Positions 34,786 through 43,701 of a stretch of 64,000 nucleotides of DNA are shown here, in pieces (position 1 is the stretch's first letter; every line of letters starts with the position of its first letter). Made by a program: the position numbers and the translations under genes. A model generated the notes under the pieces. The model was not told the origin of the DNA. It searched no databases and worked only from the letters and a program-made list of their open reading frames with translations. The stretch is taken from NCBI RefSeq assembly GCF_910593785.1, contig NZ_CAJVAP010000011.1, forward strand, positions 36,877 through 100,876, given 5' to 3'. This stretch comes from Leucobacter soli. GTDB taxonomy: Bacteria > Actinomycetota > Actinomycetes > Actinomycetales > Microbacteriaceae.

Positions 34786-34860
34786 CGCACTGCATCCCCA
34801 GTGCCACGCACTGCAGCCCCCGAGCGTCGCGCTGCACCCCTTAGCCTCGCGCTGCAACCC
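34786..34860 (+). repeat. 20/21-bp degenerate tandem repeat after the MFS gene
   Basis: Four units beginning CGC(A/G)CTGCA at 34786, 34807, 34828 and 34848, in the convergent gap between the MFS gene and def, directly followed by the palindromic element. Confidence 0.7.
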
Positions 34861-34861
34861 A

Positions 34862-34919
34862 CCGAAAGGCGGAAAATGGCTGCCCGTGAAGAAAAGTTCG
34901 ACCATTTCTCGCCTTTCGG
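34862..34919. repeat. Long palindromic intergenic element, copy 2
   Basis: CCGAAAGGCGGAAAATGG (34862-34879) and its complement at 34902-34919 match at 16 of 18 positions around a 22-base centre. Arms are nearly the same as those at 14872-14931 (shared core GAAAGGCGG-GAAA-TGG). It lies 20 bp from the def stop and may also act as a terminator. Confidence 0.8.
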
Positions 34920-34940
34920 CGAGGTGAGGAGCCGCGGAGC

Positions 34941-35510
34941 TCAGCCCTCGAGGTCGTCGACGCCGGGCGTCCAGCTGAGGCCGGGGCTCCCCCACCCGTT
35001 CCTGCGTTCGGCCTTCTGCGCGCCGCGGTTCTCCGGGTGCACCAGCCGATCGACGTAGAGCAGGCCGTCGAGGTGGTCGTACTCGTGCTGCATGATCCGC
35101 GCGAACCAGCCGTCGACCTCGATCTCGAAGTGCTCGCCGTCCAGATCCTGCGCACGCAGCAGGGCGCGCGGTGAGCGGCGCAGGGCGAAGCGCTCTCCCG
35201 GGAACGAGAGGCACCCCTCGATCTCCTCATCGCCCGGCAGACCGGGCTCGAGCGGGGCGATCCAGAGCGTCGGGTTGACGGCGACGCCGCGTGCGGGTAC
35301 CTCCGGGTGCGCCTCGTCCTCGTACATCCACACGAAGATCCGCTTGCCGACACCCACCTGAGGCGCGGCGAGGCCGACGCCGGGCGCTGCCTCGCAGGTC
35401 TCGAACATGTCATCGACCAGTGCGCGCAGCGCGGCGTCGAACTCGGTCACGGGCTCGGCGCGGCGGTGCAGCACCGGCTCGCCGCTGATCACGATGGGGA
35501 GAATCGCCAT
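34941..35510 (-). CDS. def: Peptide deformylase
   Basis: 189 residues. Removes the formyl group from nascent N-termini. The three metal-site motifs are intact: GVGLAAPQVG (44-53), EGCLS with Cys100, and HEYDH (142-146). The start ATG at 35510 is seven bases after TAAGCT on the minus strand, indicating a leaderless message. The C-terminal about 25 residues (GGAQKAERR-like basic then acidic) extend past the core, as in other actinobacterial copies. Confidence 0.95.
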   Translation of the reverse strand: MAILPIVISGEPVLHRRAEPVTEFDAALRALVDDMFETCEAAPGVGLAAPQVGVGKRIFVWMYEDEAHPEVPARGVAVNPTLWIAPLEPGLPGDEEIEGCLSFPGERFALRRSPRALLRAQDLDGEHFEIEVDGWFARIMQHEYDHLDGLLYVDRLVHPENRGAQKAERRNGWGSPGLSWTPGVDDLEG

Positions 35511-35684
35511 GGATGCCAGCTTAGAGGCTCGGCGGGGGTGCCGAGCACGCGCGTGCTCCCTCGCACCGGCACGGCACTGCGCATGCCGCGCTCCGGATCC
35601 GCACTGCGGATCCGCGCTGTGCATCCTGTGCTCGGGACCTGCACCCTGCATCCGGCACCCCGCATCCGGCGCCCTCGGATCCGT

Positions 35685-36242
35685 TCACAGCACCCGGCTC
35701 AGGTGCTCCCGAAGCGTGCGACGCTCCACGCCCGCATCGATCCAATCGAGCACGCCGACGAGCAGTTGCGCCGCGACCGACGCGGCCTCGCCCCGTAGGC
35801 GAAGGGGATCCGCCTCGGGAGAGCTCCTGCCGAGGTAGTCGAGGAACAGCCGGTCGAGACCGAGCACACGGCTCGCTCCGCTGGCGATGAGGTCGTCCGG
35901 CGCGTCCAGGAGACGAGCGTGCTGCAGCGCCCAGGGGATCTCCGCGCTGCTCACGGTGTCGGCGTATTCGAGCAGCGCGTCCCGCAGCGCCGGCGGGTCG
36001 GATGTCTCCGCTCGTCGCTCGAGGTACGCGTGCAGCGCGTCGATCAGCGCGTCCGTCTCGACCCAGAACAGCTCCGCCTTCGACGAGAAGAAGTTGAAGA
36101 AGGTCGCCCGGCTGAAGCCCGCGGTCTTCGCGATCTGCTCGACGCTGGTGCCGCGGTATCCGCGCAGCTGGAACAGCTCGAACGCGGCCTCCTGCAGCAG
36201 TTCCGGCGAGGCCAGGCGGGGTCTGCCCCGTGATGTCGGCAT
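35685..36242 (-). CDS. TetR family regulator of the adjacent peptide-type ABC importer
   Basis: 185 residues. N-terminal helix-turn-helix of TetR type: LLQEAAFELFQLRGYRGTSVEQIAKTAGFSRATFFNFFSSKAELF (about 14-58, quoted in part). The rest is an all-helical ligand domain with no recognisable signature. It is divergent from the ABC operon at 36300, and a perfect 21-bp palindrome lies between the two starts, so it most likely represses both itself and the importer. Confidence 0.93.
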   Translation of the reverse strand: MPTSRGRPRLASPELLQEAAFELFQLRGYRGTSVEQIAKTAGFSRATFFNFFSSKAELFWVETDALIDALHAYLERRAETSDPPALRDALLEYADTVSSAEIPWALQHARLLDAPDDLIASGASRVLGLDRLFLDYLGRSSPEADPLRLRGEAASVAAQLLVGVLDWIDAGVERRTLREHLSRVL

Positions 36243-36262
36243 GCGGGATCCTTCGCTCGGTT

Positions 36263-36283
36263 TTATTAGACTGAGTCTAATAA
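36263..36283. promoter_or_regulatory. Perfect 21-bp TetR operator
   Basis: Arms TTATTAGACT and AGTCTAATAA with one central G; all ten pairs match. A TAATAT hexamer (36281-36286) overlaps its right end, 13 bases before the binding-protein start, so a bound repressor would cover the importer promoter and that of tetR. Confidence 0.88.
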
Positions 36284-36299
36284 TATAGGATGGCTGCTC

Positions 36300-37967
36300 G
36301 TGATACTTGAGACCCACCGCACACCCGTCCGCACCGCCTGGCTCGCCGGAGCCGCCGCCCTGACCCTCGTCCTCCCTCTCGCCGCCTGCACCTCCGATTC
36401 CGGGCCCGGCGACGCGGGAACCGCGGCCCGGAGCACGATCGTCTACGCGACCGGCGATGCCGAGCCGGACTGCCTCGACCCGCACGTCGGCGGCAACTTC
36501 CCGCAGGCGCTGCTCGCGACCCAGGTGCTCGAGTCGCTCGTGTCCCTCGACGAGAGCGGCGCGATCGTGCCCTGGCTCGCCACCTCCTGGGAGTCGGGCG
36601 ACGACGGCCTGAGCTGGGACTTCACGCTCGACGAGAATGCGAAGTTCAGCGACGGCACTCCGGTCGACGCCGCTGCGATCAAGGCGAACATCGAGCATCT
36701 GCAGGATCCTGAGACCGCCTCGTCCACGGGCTACCTCGCCGTGCAGCAGGTGGCGGAGGTCGAGGTCGTCAGCCCGACCGTCGCCCGCTTCCACCTCACC
36801 CGCCCCGACGCCGCGCTCCTCGAGTCGCTCGCGCAGCCGTGGACCGCGATCCAGTCCCCGGCCGGGATCGAGCGCGGGATGGACGCGAACTGCCTCGCCC
36901 CGATCGGCTCCGGCCCGTTCGCCGTGGCCGAGTGGGTGAAGCAGGATCGCATCACGCTCGAGCGCAATCCCGCTTACACGACATCCCCGACCGGGATCGA
37001 CGCGCCCGCCGCCGAGGCCGCGACCACGGTCGTCTGGCGCTTCATCCCGGACGCGACCACCCGCTTCGCCGCGCTCCAGAGCGGCGACGTCGACGTGATC
37101 GACAACCCCCTGCCCGAGCAGATCACCACCGCTGAGCAGAGCGACGATCTGGCGCACCTCGACGCGCCGCGGCCCGGTGCCAGCAACCGCATCGAGCTGA
37201 ACAGCGGGCAGGCCCCGTTCGACGATATCCGCGTGCGCCAGGCGTTCATCGCCTCGACCGACGTCAATGCGGGCATCGAATCGCTCTTCGAAGGCACCGC
37301 GCCGCGTTCCTACTCGGCGCTCTCGAGCGTCGAGCCGCTCGCCGTGCAGTCCCCCGACGCCTACGCGTACGATCCTGAGCGCGCGAACGAGCTGCTCGAC
37401 GAGGCCGGCTGGACCGAGCGGGACGAGGACGGCGTGCGCCTGAAGTCCGGCGAACGGCTCACCGTCCGCTTCCCCGTCACCGGCGCGCAGTCGACGCAGG
37501 CCGAGCAGGCGCTCTTCGAGCAGCTCCAGGCGGGTGCCGGAGAGATCGGCTTCGACGTGCAGATCTCGCTGCTCGATCTCGGCAGCTGGTACGGCGCCCT
37601 CGGCGCGCACGAGTACGAGCTGGTCAGCGCCCCGTACACGAAGATCGGCCCCGACGTGCTGCGCTTCCTCTTCCACAGCGACGCCACGGTGCCCGCCCCC
37701 TCCGGGTACTTCGCCAACCACTCCATGGTGCAGGATCCGGAGCTCGACGAGCTGCTCGACGCGATCGGCGCGGAGCAGGATCTCGAGGCCCGCGCGGAGG
37801 CCGCGGCCGAGGCGCAGGATCGGATCGCGGCGGAGGCCCTGATCCTGCCGGTCTACGACCAGCAGAACCACTTCCTGTACCGAGCCGATCTCGCGCAGTT
37901 CCGTGCGCTCCCCACCGTGAACACTCCCTGGCTGGGTGGCGTCGTCGCCGGTGCCGGGGACGAGTAG
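36300..37967 (+). CDS. Peptide/nickel-type ABC transporter substrate-binding lipoprotein
   Basis: 555 residues. Signal peptide WLAGAAALTLVLPLAAC gives a lipobox with Cys near 30. The family 5 (DppA/OppA/NikA) fold is clear: PHVGGNFPQALLATQVLESLV, SDGTPVDAAAIKANIEHLQDP and IGSGPFAVAEWVKQDRITLERNP. Family 5 proteins bind peptides, nickel chelates, opines or metallophores; ligand-defining residues are not readable by eye. It is first in a five-domain operon with overlapping genes downstream. The GTG start has a very short leader. Confidence 0.92.
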   Translation: MILETHRTPVRTAWLAGAAALTLVLPLAACTSDSGPGDAGTAARSTIVYATGDAEPDCLDPHVGGNFPQALLATQVLESLVSLDESGAIVPWLATSWESGDDGLSWDFTLDENAKFSDGTPVDAAAIKANIEHLQDPETASSTGYLAVQQVAEVEVVSPTVARFHLTRPDAALLESLAQPWTAIQSPAGIERGMDANCLAPIGSGPFAVAEWVKQDRITLERNPAYTTSPTGIDAPAAEAATTVVWRFIPDATTRFAALQSGDVDVIDNPLPEQITTAEQSDDLAHLDAPRPGASNRIELNSGQAPFDDIRVRQAFIASTDVNAGIESLFEGTAPRSYSALSSVEPLAVQSPDAYAYDPERANELLDEAGWTERDEDGVRLKSGERLTVRFPVTGAQSTQAEQALFEQLQAGAGEIGFDVQISLLDLGSWYGALGAHEYELVSAPYTKIGPDVLRFLFHSDATVPAPSGYFANHSMVQDPELDELLDAIGAEQDLEARAEAAAEAQDRIAAEALILPVYDQQNHFLYRADLAQFRALPTVNTPWLGGVVAGAGDE

Positions 37968-37994
37968 CCCGCTCGGGCACGGCGAGCGTCCGGC

Positions 37995-38960
37995 ATGCGC
38001 ACCCACGGGACCGCCCGATGGATCCTCTCGCGGATCCTCGGTGCGGTCACCGTGCTGCTCGCGGTCGCGACGCTCGCCTTCCTCGCGCTGCAGCTGATCC
38101 CCGGCGACCCGGCCGAGGCCGCGCTCGGCGGGCCGGGCAGCCAGGCGAGCGCCGAGGCGCTGGAGGCGGCGCGCGCGCAGTTCGGCCTCGACCGCCCGCT
38201 CCTGGTGCAGTACCTCGACTTCCTCGGCCGCGTCTTCCGCGGTGAACTGGGGGTCTCGTACGCGCAGCGGATCCCGGTCGCCGAAGTGCTCGCGAATGCG
38301 ATCGGGCCGACGCTGACGCTCGCCGCCGCAGCCCTCGCACTGGCATGGATCCTCGCGCTCGGCAGCGTGCTCCTCGCGAGCGGTCACTCCCGTGCGGCCC
38401 GTGGGACCGCCGCGGCGCTCGATCTCGTGGCGGCGGCGGTGCCGAACTTCTGGCTCGCGAGCCTGCTCGTCCTGCTCTTCTCGAGTCTGCTCGGCTGGCT
38501 GCCTGCGGTGAGCACCGGCCGGCTCGACGGCATCGTGCTCCCCGCGCTGGCGCTCGCGATGCCCACCGCGGGCTTCATCGCCCAGGTCTGCCGCGCCGGC
38601 GTCGACGAGGCGCGGCATGCGCCGTTCATCGAGAGCGCCCGCGCCCGCGGCGAGACCGAGCTGGGCGTCCGCCTCCGGCACGTGCTGCGGCACGGCATCG
38701 TGCCCGGGCTGAATCTCACGGCGTGGGCGCTCGGCTCGCTGCTCGGCGGCGCGGCCGTGATCGAAGTGATCTTCGCCCGTCCCGGCCTGGGCCGCACCCT
38801 GGTGAATGCGGTGCTGGTGCGCGACATCCCGGTGGTGCTCGGCGTCGTGCTCTTCGCCGCGCTCGCCTACGTCGTCGTCGCGCTCGCGACCGATCTCGTC
38901 ATCGCCCGCGTGGATCCGCGCACCGAGGCCCGACTCGAACGGGAGGCCCCCCGTGCCTAG
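37995..38960 (+). CDS. ABC transporter permease, DppB-like
   Basis: 321 residues with about six membrane segments. RILGAVTVLLAVATLAFLALQLIPGDPAEAALGG is the usual N-terminus of DppB/NikB permeases, with the extracytoplasmic loop following. The EAA-type coupling loop is recognisable as ESARARGETELGVRLRHVLRHG near 215-235. It pairs with the next permease, whose start overlaps it by eight bases. Confidence 0.94.
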   Translation: MRTHGTARWILSRILGAVTVLLAVATLAFLALQLIPGDPAEAALGGPGSQASAEALEAARAQFGLDRPLLVQYLDFLGRVFRGELGVSYAQRIPVAEVLANAIGPTLTLAAAALALAWILALGSVLLASGHSRAARGTAAALDLVAAAVPNFWLASLLVLLFSSLLGWLPAVSTGRLDGIVLPALALAMPTAGFIAQVCRAGVDEARHAPFIESARARGETELGVRLRHVLRHGIVPGLNLTAWALGSLLGGAAVIEVIFARPGLGRTLVNAVLVRDIPVVLGVVLFAALAYVVVALATDLVIARVDPRTEARLEREAPRA

Positions 38961-39816
38961 GACGAAGCGGCGAGCGAGGCGGGCGGGCGGGACCCTTGGT
39001 CGGCCGGAATGGAGCGTCGCCGAGCGGATCGCCGGTCTCGTCGTGCTGCTGCTCGCCTGCTGCGCGATCGCGCCGGGCCTGCTCGCGCCGCACGAGCCGC
39101 TGGCCGTCGCCCCCGCGGAAGCGTTCCAGTCGCCGTCGCCCGCGCACCCCTTCGGCACCGACGACTCGGGCCGCGATGTGCTCAGCCGGACGATCTTCGG
39201 CGCGCGCGACTCCCTCACCATCGGGCTGGTCGCCACGCTCGTCGCGCTCGCCGCCGGCACACTGCTCGGCATCCTGGCCGGCGGCAGCCGCGCCCGCGCC
39301 CTCGCGCCGCTCAGATTCGTCGCCGACCGCCTGATCGAGGCACTCTTCTCGTTCCCCGGCCTGCTGCTGGCCCTGCTCCTCATTGCCGTGCGCGGCCCCG
39401 GCGTGGCCTCCGTCATCATCGCGGTCGCCGTGTCGACCGCGCCCGGCTACGCGCGGATGGTGCGCGGCGGGGTCCGGCAGACGCTCGGCTCCGGCCCCGT
39501 CGAGGCCGCACGCCTGCAGGGCGACCATTCGATCCGGGTCTGGGCCCGGCACGTGCTGCCCGGGGCGATGCGCCCGGTGCTGGTGCTCGCCACGCTGGGC
39601 GTCGGCTACGCCGTCGTGCTCGCCGCCGCCCTCGGCTTCCTCGGCCTCGGGTCGCCGCCGCCGGCACCGGAGTGGGGGGCCATGCTCAATGCAGGGCGGC
39701 CCTATCTGACGAAGGCCTGGTGGCTCACGTTCTTCCCCGGACTCGCGATCCTCGCCGTCGGCATCGCCACGACGATGGTGGGGCGCGCGCTCGAACGCGG
39801 GCGGTGGTCGGCATGA
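38953..39816 (+). CDS. ABC transporter permease, DppC-like
   Basis: 287 residues from a GTG at 38953 with GGGAGG six bases upstream. Contains the DppC signature HPFGTDDSGRDVLSRTIFGARDSL near 58-80 (quoted in part), six membrane segments, and the coupling loop EAARLQGDHSIRVWARHVLPG. The stop overlaps the ATPase start by four bases. It forms the heterodimeric channel with the preceding gene. Confidence 0.94.
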   Translation: MPRTKRRARRAGGTLGRPEWSVAERIAGLVVLLLACCAIAPGLLAPHEPLAVAPAEAFQSPSPAHPFGTDDSGRDVLSRTIFGARDSLTIGLVATLVALAAGTLLGILAGGSRARALAPLRFVADRLIEALFSFPGLLLALLLIAVRGPGVASVIIAVAVSTAPGYARMVRGGVRQTLGSGPVEAARLQGDHSIRVWARHVLPGAMRPVLVLATLGVGYAVVLAAALGFLGLGSPPPAPEWGAMLNAGRPYLTKAWWLTFFPGLAILAVGIATTMVGRALERGRWSA

Positions 39817-41426
39817 GCGAGCTGGCACGCGTCGAGGGCCTGCAGATCCGCTTCCCGGGTACCGGTGCGCCTGCGGTCGACGATGTATCGCTCGTGATCC
39901 ACTCCGGTGAGATCGTCGCGCTCGTCGGAGAGAGCGGCTCCGGCAAGTCGCTCACCGCCCGAGCGCTCCTCGGGCTGCTGCCCGCGGCGGCGCGCACCGT
40001 CGGTGAGGTGACGCTCATCGGCAGCGCCGGCTCGCCTACGGCGGTTCCCGCCGCGCGGTCGCGCGCCTGGTCCGGGATCCGCGGGCTCCACGCCGGACTC
40101 GTGCCGCAGGACGCTCTCGGCGGCCTCGACCCGCTGCGCCGCGTCGAGCACGAGGTCGGCGACGCGCTTCGGCTGCACGGCCTCGCCCGTGGCCAAGCGC
40201 GCCGGGAACGCGTGCTGGGCGCCCTCGCGCACGTAGGCATGCCGGATCCGGAGCGCCATCTGCACGAGCGCTCCGATCAGCTCTCCGGGGGGCTGCGCCA
40301 GCGCGCCCTGCTCGCCTCGGCGCTCATCGCGGATCCGACCGTGGTCATCGCGGACGAGCCGACCACCGCGCTCGACGCCAGCCACCGCGGGCGAGTCCTC
40401 GCCGAGCTCCGCCGCCGTGCGAACGCGGGAGCCGGCGTCCTCCTGATCAGCCACGACCTCCAGAGCGTCCGCGGCGTCGCGGACCGCGTGCTCGTCATGC
40501 GTGCCGGCCGCATCGTGGAACAGGGCGATCCCGCACGCGTGTTCGCCGCTCCCGAGCACCCGTTCACGCGCGAGCTGCTCGCCGCGGCACCCGTGGGCGT
40601 CCCTCGCGGGGTGCGCCTGCTGGGTGCGGAACGGCACGGCGCGGCCGCTGCCGATCCTGCGCAGCTCGATCCTGCGCGGCCCGAACCGGTGCGATCCGCT
40701 GCGACGTGCCCCGAGCCCGCGCCGATGGCCTCGAGCACCGGCACCCCCCGGATCGAGCTGCACGGCGTGACGGCGGCCTTCGGTCGAGGCGAGACCGCGC
40801 GCGCGGTGCTCGACGACGTCTCGTTCGCCGTCCGCAGGGGCGAGAGCGTCGGCCTCGTCGGGGAGTCCGGCTCCGGGAAGACCACGCTGCTGCGCATCGC
40901 CCTCGGCCCGCACCGGCCCGACGCCGGCACGGTGCTCGTCGACGGCATCGATCGAGCGACTGCGGATCGGCGGATCCGCCGGGAGCTGCGACGGCGGATC
41001 GCCTTCGTGCCGCAGGATCCCCTCGACGCCTTCCCCGTCGGGGCCTCGGGCTCCGCCGTATTGCACGATGCGCTGCGTGCGGCCGGAACCGATCGGCGGC
41101 AGCGCGGCGAACGCACCCTGACGCTCTCAGACGAGGTGGGGCTCACGGCGGCCGAGCTCCTGAGGCCGGCGGCGACCCTGTCCGGCGGCCAGCGGCAGCG
41201 TCTCGCGATCGCGCGCGCGCTGGCCAGGGATCCGCTGCTGCTGCTGCTCGACGAACCGGTCTCGGCCCTCGACATCACGGTGCAGGCGCGAGTGCTCGAT
41301 CTGCTCGACGACCTGCAGGAGCGACGCGGCACGTCCTATCTGCTCGTCTCCCACGACGACGACGTGATCCGGCACATGAGCGATCGCGTGCTGCGGCTCG
41401 CAGATGGGCGCCTGCGCCCCGAGTAA
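39813..41426 (+). CDS. Fused double ATPase of the peptide-type ABC importer (DppD-DppF fusion)
   Basis: 537 residues in one chain. First ATPase domain (about 1-265): Walker A GESGSGKSLT, signature LSGGLRQRALLASAL, Walker B VVIADEPTTALD. A Pro/Ala-rich linker follows (about 270-310). Second domain (about 311-537): Walker A GESGSGKTT, signature LSGGQRQRLAIARAL, Walker B LLLLDEPVSALD. In most systems these are two genes (DppD and DppF). The first Walker A ends in Ser-Leu rather than Ser-Thr or Thr-Thr. The C-terminal oligopeptide/dipeptide extension remains after domain one (HPFTRELL) but is missing after domain two. Confidence 0.95.
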   Translation: MSELARVEGLQIRFPGTGAPAVDDVSLVIHSGEIVALVGESGSGKSLTARALLGLLPAAARTVGEVTLIGSAGSPTAVPAARSRAWSGIRGLHAGLVPQDALGGLDPLRRVEHEVGDALRLHGLARGQARRERVLGALAHVGMPDPERHLHERSDQLSGGLRQRALLASALIADPTVVIADEPTTALDASHRGRVLAELRRRANAGAGVLLISHDLQSVRGVADRVLVMRAGRIVEQGDPARVFAAPEHPFTRELLAAAPVGVPRGVRLLGAERHGAAAADPAQLDPARPEPVRSAATCPEPAPMASSTGTPRIELHGVTAAFGRGETARAVLDDVSFAVRRGESVGLVGESGSGKTTLLRIALGPHRPDAGTVLVDGIDRATADRRIRRELRRRIAFVPQDPLDAFPVGASGSAVLHDALRAAGTDRRQRGERTLTLSDEVGLTAAELLRPAATLSGGQRQRLAIARALARDPLLLLLDEPVSALDITVQARVLDLLDDLQERRGTSYLLVSHDDDVIRHMSDRVLRLADGRLRPE

Positions 41427-41486
41427 GCAGAGCGGCGCCTGAGCCCCGAGTAGACTGAGCGGGTTGCACGTCTGGAGGGATGAATC

Positions 41487-42122
41487 ATGTCGAACGCTCC
41501 CGCCGATCAGCTCGTCTGGATCGACTGCGAGATGACCGGCCTCGATCCCGACGCCGACGGTCTCTGCGAGATCGCCGTGATCGTCACCGACTACGACCTG
41601 CAGCCGAAGCATCCTGGTTTCGAGGTCGTGATCAACCCCGGCGCCGAGGCGCTTGCGAACATGGGCGACTTCGTGCGCCGGATGCACACCGATTCCGGGC
41701 TTCTGCCCCGGATCGAGACCGGGCTGAGCGTCGCTGAGGCCGAGCAGCAGGTGATCACGTACATCTCCGCCCATGTCACGCCGGGCCGGCGCCCGATCGT
41801 CGCGGGCAACACGATCGGCATGGACCGCCGCTTCATCGCCAAGTACATGCCGCTCCTCGAGGAGCGCCTCCATTACCGGAGCATCGACGTGTCCACCATC
41901 AAGGAGCTCGCCCGCCGCTGGTACCCGGCGGCGTTCTTCGCCGCTCCCGAGAAGCGCGGCGGCCACCGGGCGCTGGCCGACATCGCCGAGTCCATCCAGG
42001 AGCTCGCCTACTTCCGCGAAGCGGTGCTCGTCCAGGGAACCGGACCCGACAAGGCCGCATCCGAACAGCTGGCGCAGGCCGCCGGCGAGCGCTACCGCAC
42101 GTTCATCGACGGCGAAGACTGA
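41487..42122 (+). CDS. orn: Oligoribonuclease
   Basis: 211 residues. DEDDh 3'-5' exonuclease that degrades short RNA and pGpG. Catalytic residues appear in WIDCEMTGLDPD (Asp, Glu), MDRRFIAKYMP (Asp) and KRGGHRALADIAESI (His, Asp). RBS GGAGGG is eight bases upstream, and a TAGACT hexamer lies at 41452-41457, giving a short leader. The C-terminus extends about 25 residues beyond E. coli Orn, as in other actinobacteria. Confidence 0.96.
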   Translation: MSNAPADQLVWIDCEMTGLDPDADGLCEIAVIVTDYDLQPKHPGFEVVINPGAEALANMGDFVRRMHTDSGLLPRIETGLSVAEAEQQVITYISAHVTPGRRPIVAGNTIGMDRRFIAKYMPLLEERLHYRSIDVSTIKELARRWYPAAFFAAPEKRGGHRALADIAESIQELAYFREAVLVQGTGPDKAASEQLAQAAGERYRTFIDGED

Positions 42123-42126
42123 CCCC

Positions 42127-43008
42127 GTGATCGGTTCGCACGGCCGGGTCGGCGGGCTCGGTCGGCACGAGCTCGCCCTGATCGGGGTGACCGCGCTCTG
42201 GGGCGCGACGTTCCTGATCATCCATTTCGCCGTCGACTACGCCGGTCCGATGTTCTTCGTCGGGGTGCGGTTCCTGGTCGCGGGCCTGATCGCCGCGGCC
42301 GTCTTCTGGCGCTCGCTCCGCGGCATCTCCGGCTACGAGATCGGCGCCGGCGCGGTGATCGGCGTGGCCATCTTCCTCGGATACGGCTTGCAGACCTTCG
42401 GGCTGCAGCACATCACCAGCAGCATGTCGGGCTTCATCACCGCCTTCTACGTGCCGCTCGTGCCCCTGATGCAGTGGCTCTTCCTGCGCCGACGACCGGG
42501 CCGGGCGAGCCTCGTAGGCGTTGCCCTGGCCTTCGCCGGGCTGCTCCTGCTCGCCGGCCCGGGGGTAAGCGGCCTCCAACTGGGCCTCGGCGAGACCGCG
42601 ACGATCATCGGCGCGGTCGCGGTGGCGGGCGAGGTGATCCTCATCAGCCATTTCGCTCCTCGAGTGGACCTGCGGCGCGTCACCGTTGTGCAGCTGCTCA
42701 CGGCCGGCGCGCTCGGCTTCCTCGCGATGCCGGTGACTGGCGAGTCCATCCCCGTGTTCGATTGGCGTTGGTTCATACCGGCCGTCGGACTCGGTGCGAT
42801 CAGCATGCTCATCCAGTACACGATGACGTGGGCGCAGCGGCACGTCTCGGCGACCCGCGCCACCATCATCTATTCGGGCGAGCCGGTCTGGGCCGGGCTC
42901 CTCGGTTGGCTCGCCGGCGATGCCCTCCCGTGGTACGTGCTGCTGGGCGCCGCGTTCATCGTCGCCGGCGTGCTGGTCAGCGAGCTGCCGCCTCGGCGGC
43001 GCGACTGA
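42127..43008 (+). CDS. EamA/DMT family transporter
   Basis: 293 residues from a GTG five bases after the orn stop, with ten hydrophobic segments in two EamA repeats. GVTALWGATFLIIHFAVDYAGPMFFVGVRFLVAG opens the first repeat and the second carries RATIIYSGEPVWAGLLGWLAGD before the last helices, both typical (quoted in part). Likely exporter of metabolites such as amino acids; substrate not predictable. Confidence 0.9.
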   Translation: MIGSHGRVGGLGRHELALIGVTALWGATFLIIHFAVDYAGPMFFVGVRFLVAGLIAAAVFWRSLRGISGYEIGAGAVIGVAIFLGYGLQTFGLQHITSSMSGFITAFYVPLVPLMQWLFLRRRPGRASLVGVALAFAGLLLLAGPGVSGLQLGLGETATIIGAVAVAGEVILISHFAPRVDLRRVTVVQLLTAGALGFLAMPVTGESIPVFDWRWFIPAVGLGAISMLIQYTMTWAQRHVSATRATIIYSGEPVWAGLLGWLAGDALPWYVLLGAAFIVAGVLVSELPPRRRD

Positions 43009-43095
43009 CGTCGCCGGAGAGCTCCGTCCGTCCGTTCTCATTCGGCTGTAACCGCGGTGGCATACCCTGAGAGCATCGGAACGAAAGGAACGCAG

Positions 43096-43584
43096 ATGGA
43101 GTTCTTCATGCAGGACGGAGTGCCGGTGCTCGCCGGCACCGGTGGCCTGGCGCCGCTGTCGAAGGATCGGATCAAGGCCGCTCTCGAGCGCGAGGGCTGG
43201 TCCTACGGCGTCGACGGAGACGGAGACATCGGCGGCGACTGGGAGCTCGCCACGTTCTTCTTCTTCGCCACGGGGGAAAGCGACGAGCTGCTCTGCATCC
43301 GCGGCACCTGGCGCGGCGAACTCGAGCTCGCCGACTTCACCCGCGCGGTCGAGCTCTGCAACACCTGGAACGCCGAGCAAATCTGGCCGAAGGCCTACAC
43401 CCGTTTCGATGACGACGGGGCGCTGCACATCCTCACGGAGCACAACGTCGACTACGAGCAGGGCATCACTGACGGCCAGCTCACGCAGCAGCTGGTGTGC
43501 GCGGTGAGCACCTCGATCGCGTTCTTCGAGCAGGTCAACGAGATCTTCCCCGAGGTCTGGCAGCGCTTCCGCCCGGAGGAGTGA
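43096..43584 (+). CDS. YbjN domain protein
   Basis: 162 residues from ATG 43096, with AAAGGAA upstream. Matches the actinobacterial YbjN (type III chaperone-like fold) group: GDWELATFFFFATGESDELLCIRGTWRGEL near 48-78 (quoted in part), VELCNTWNAEQIWPKAY, and a C-terminal helix FFEQVNEIFPEVW. The fold binds proteins in secretion chaperones, but bacterial YbjN has no settled function. A TACCCT hexamer lies 30 bases before the start. Confidence 0.85.
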   Translation: MEFFMQDGVPVLAGTGGLAPLSKDRIKAALEREGWSYGVDGDGDIGGDWELATFFFFATGESDELLCIRGTWRGELELADFTRAVELCNTWNAEQIWPKAYTRFDDDGALHILTEHNVDYEQGITDGQLTQQLVCAVSTSIAFFEQVNEIFPEVWQRFRPEE

Positions 43585-43601
43585 ACCGCCGCTCGAACGA
43601 G

Positions 43602-43632
43602 CGAGCCGCCGCCCGGAAGGGGCGGCGGCTCG
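43602..43632. terminator. Bidirectional terminator after the YbjN gene
   Basis: CGAGCCGCCGCC (43602-43613), seven-base loop, GGCGGCGGCTCG (43621-43632): a perfect 12-bp stem between convergent genes. A smaller stem CGCTCG-AA-CGAGCG sits just before it. Confidence 0.75.
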
Positions 43633-43671
43633 GTTCGGTGCCGGCCACGTCGCCCGCGCTCGGTTCGGCTA

Positions 43672-43701
43672 GACGACGCTCAGTTCGACGACGCTCAGTT
43701 C
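43672..43701 (+). repeat. 15-bp tandem duplication at a gene end
   Basis: GACGACGCTCAGTTC occurs twice in a row (43672-43686, 43687-43701); the second copy contains the stop codon of the small anchored protein. Confidence 0.8.

Noticed and set aside
34800..34860. Possible CRISPR-like array in the 20-bp repeats after the MFS gene
   Set aside because: Units are contiguous and degenerate, without spacers or nearby cas genes.
36300..39419. Long minus-strand open frame running into the TetR gene
   Set aside because: Everything before the TetR methionine at 36242 is antisense of the binding protein and permeases; only the last 185 codons are real.
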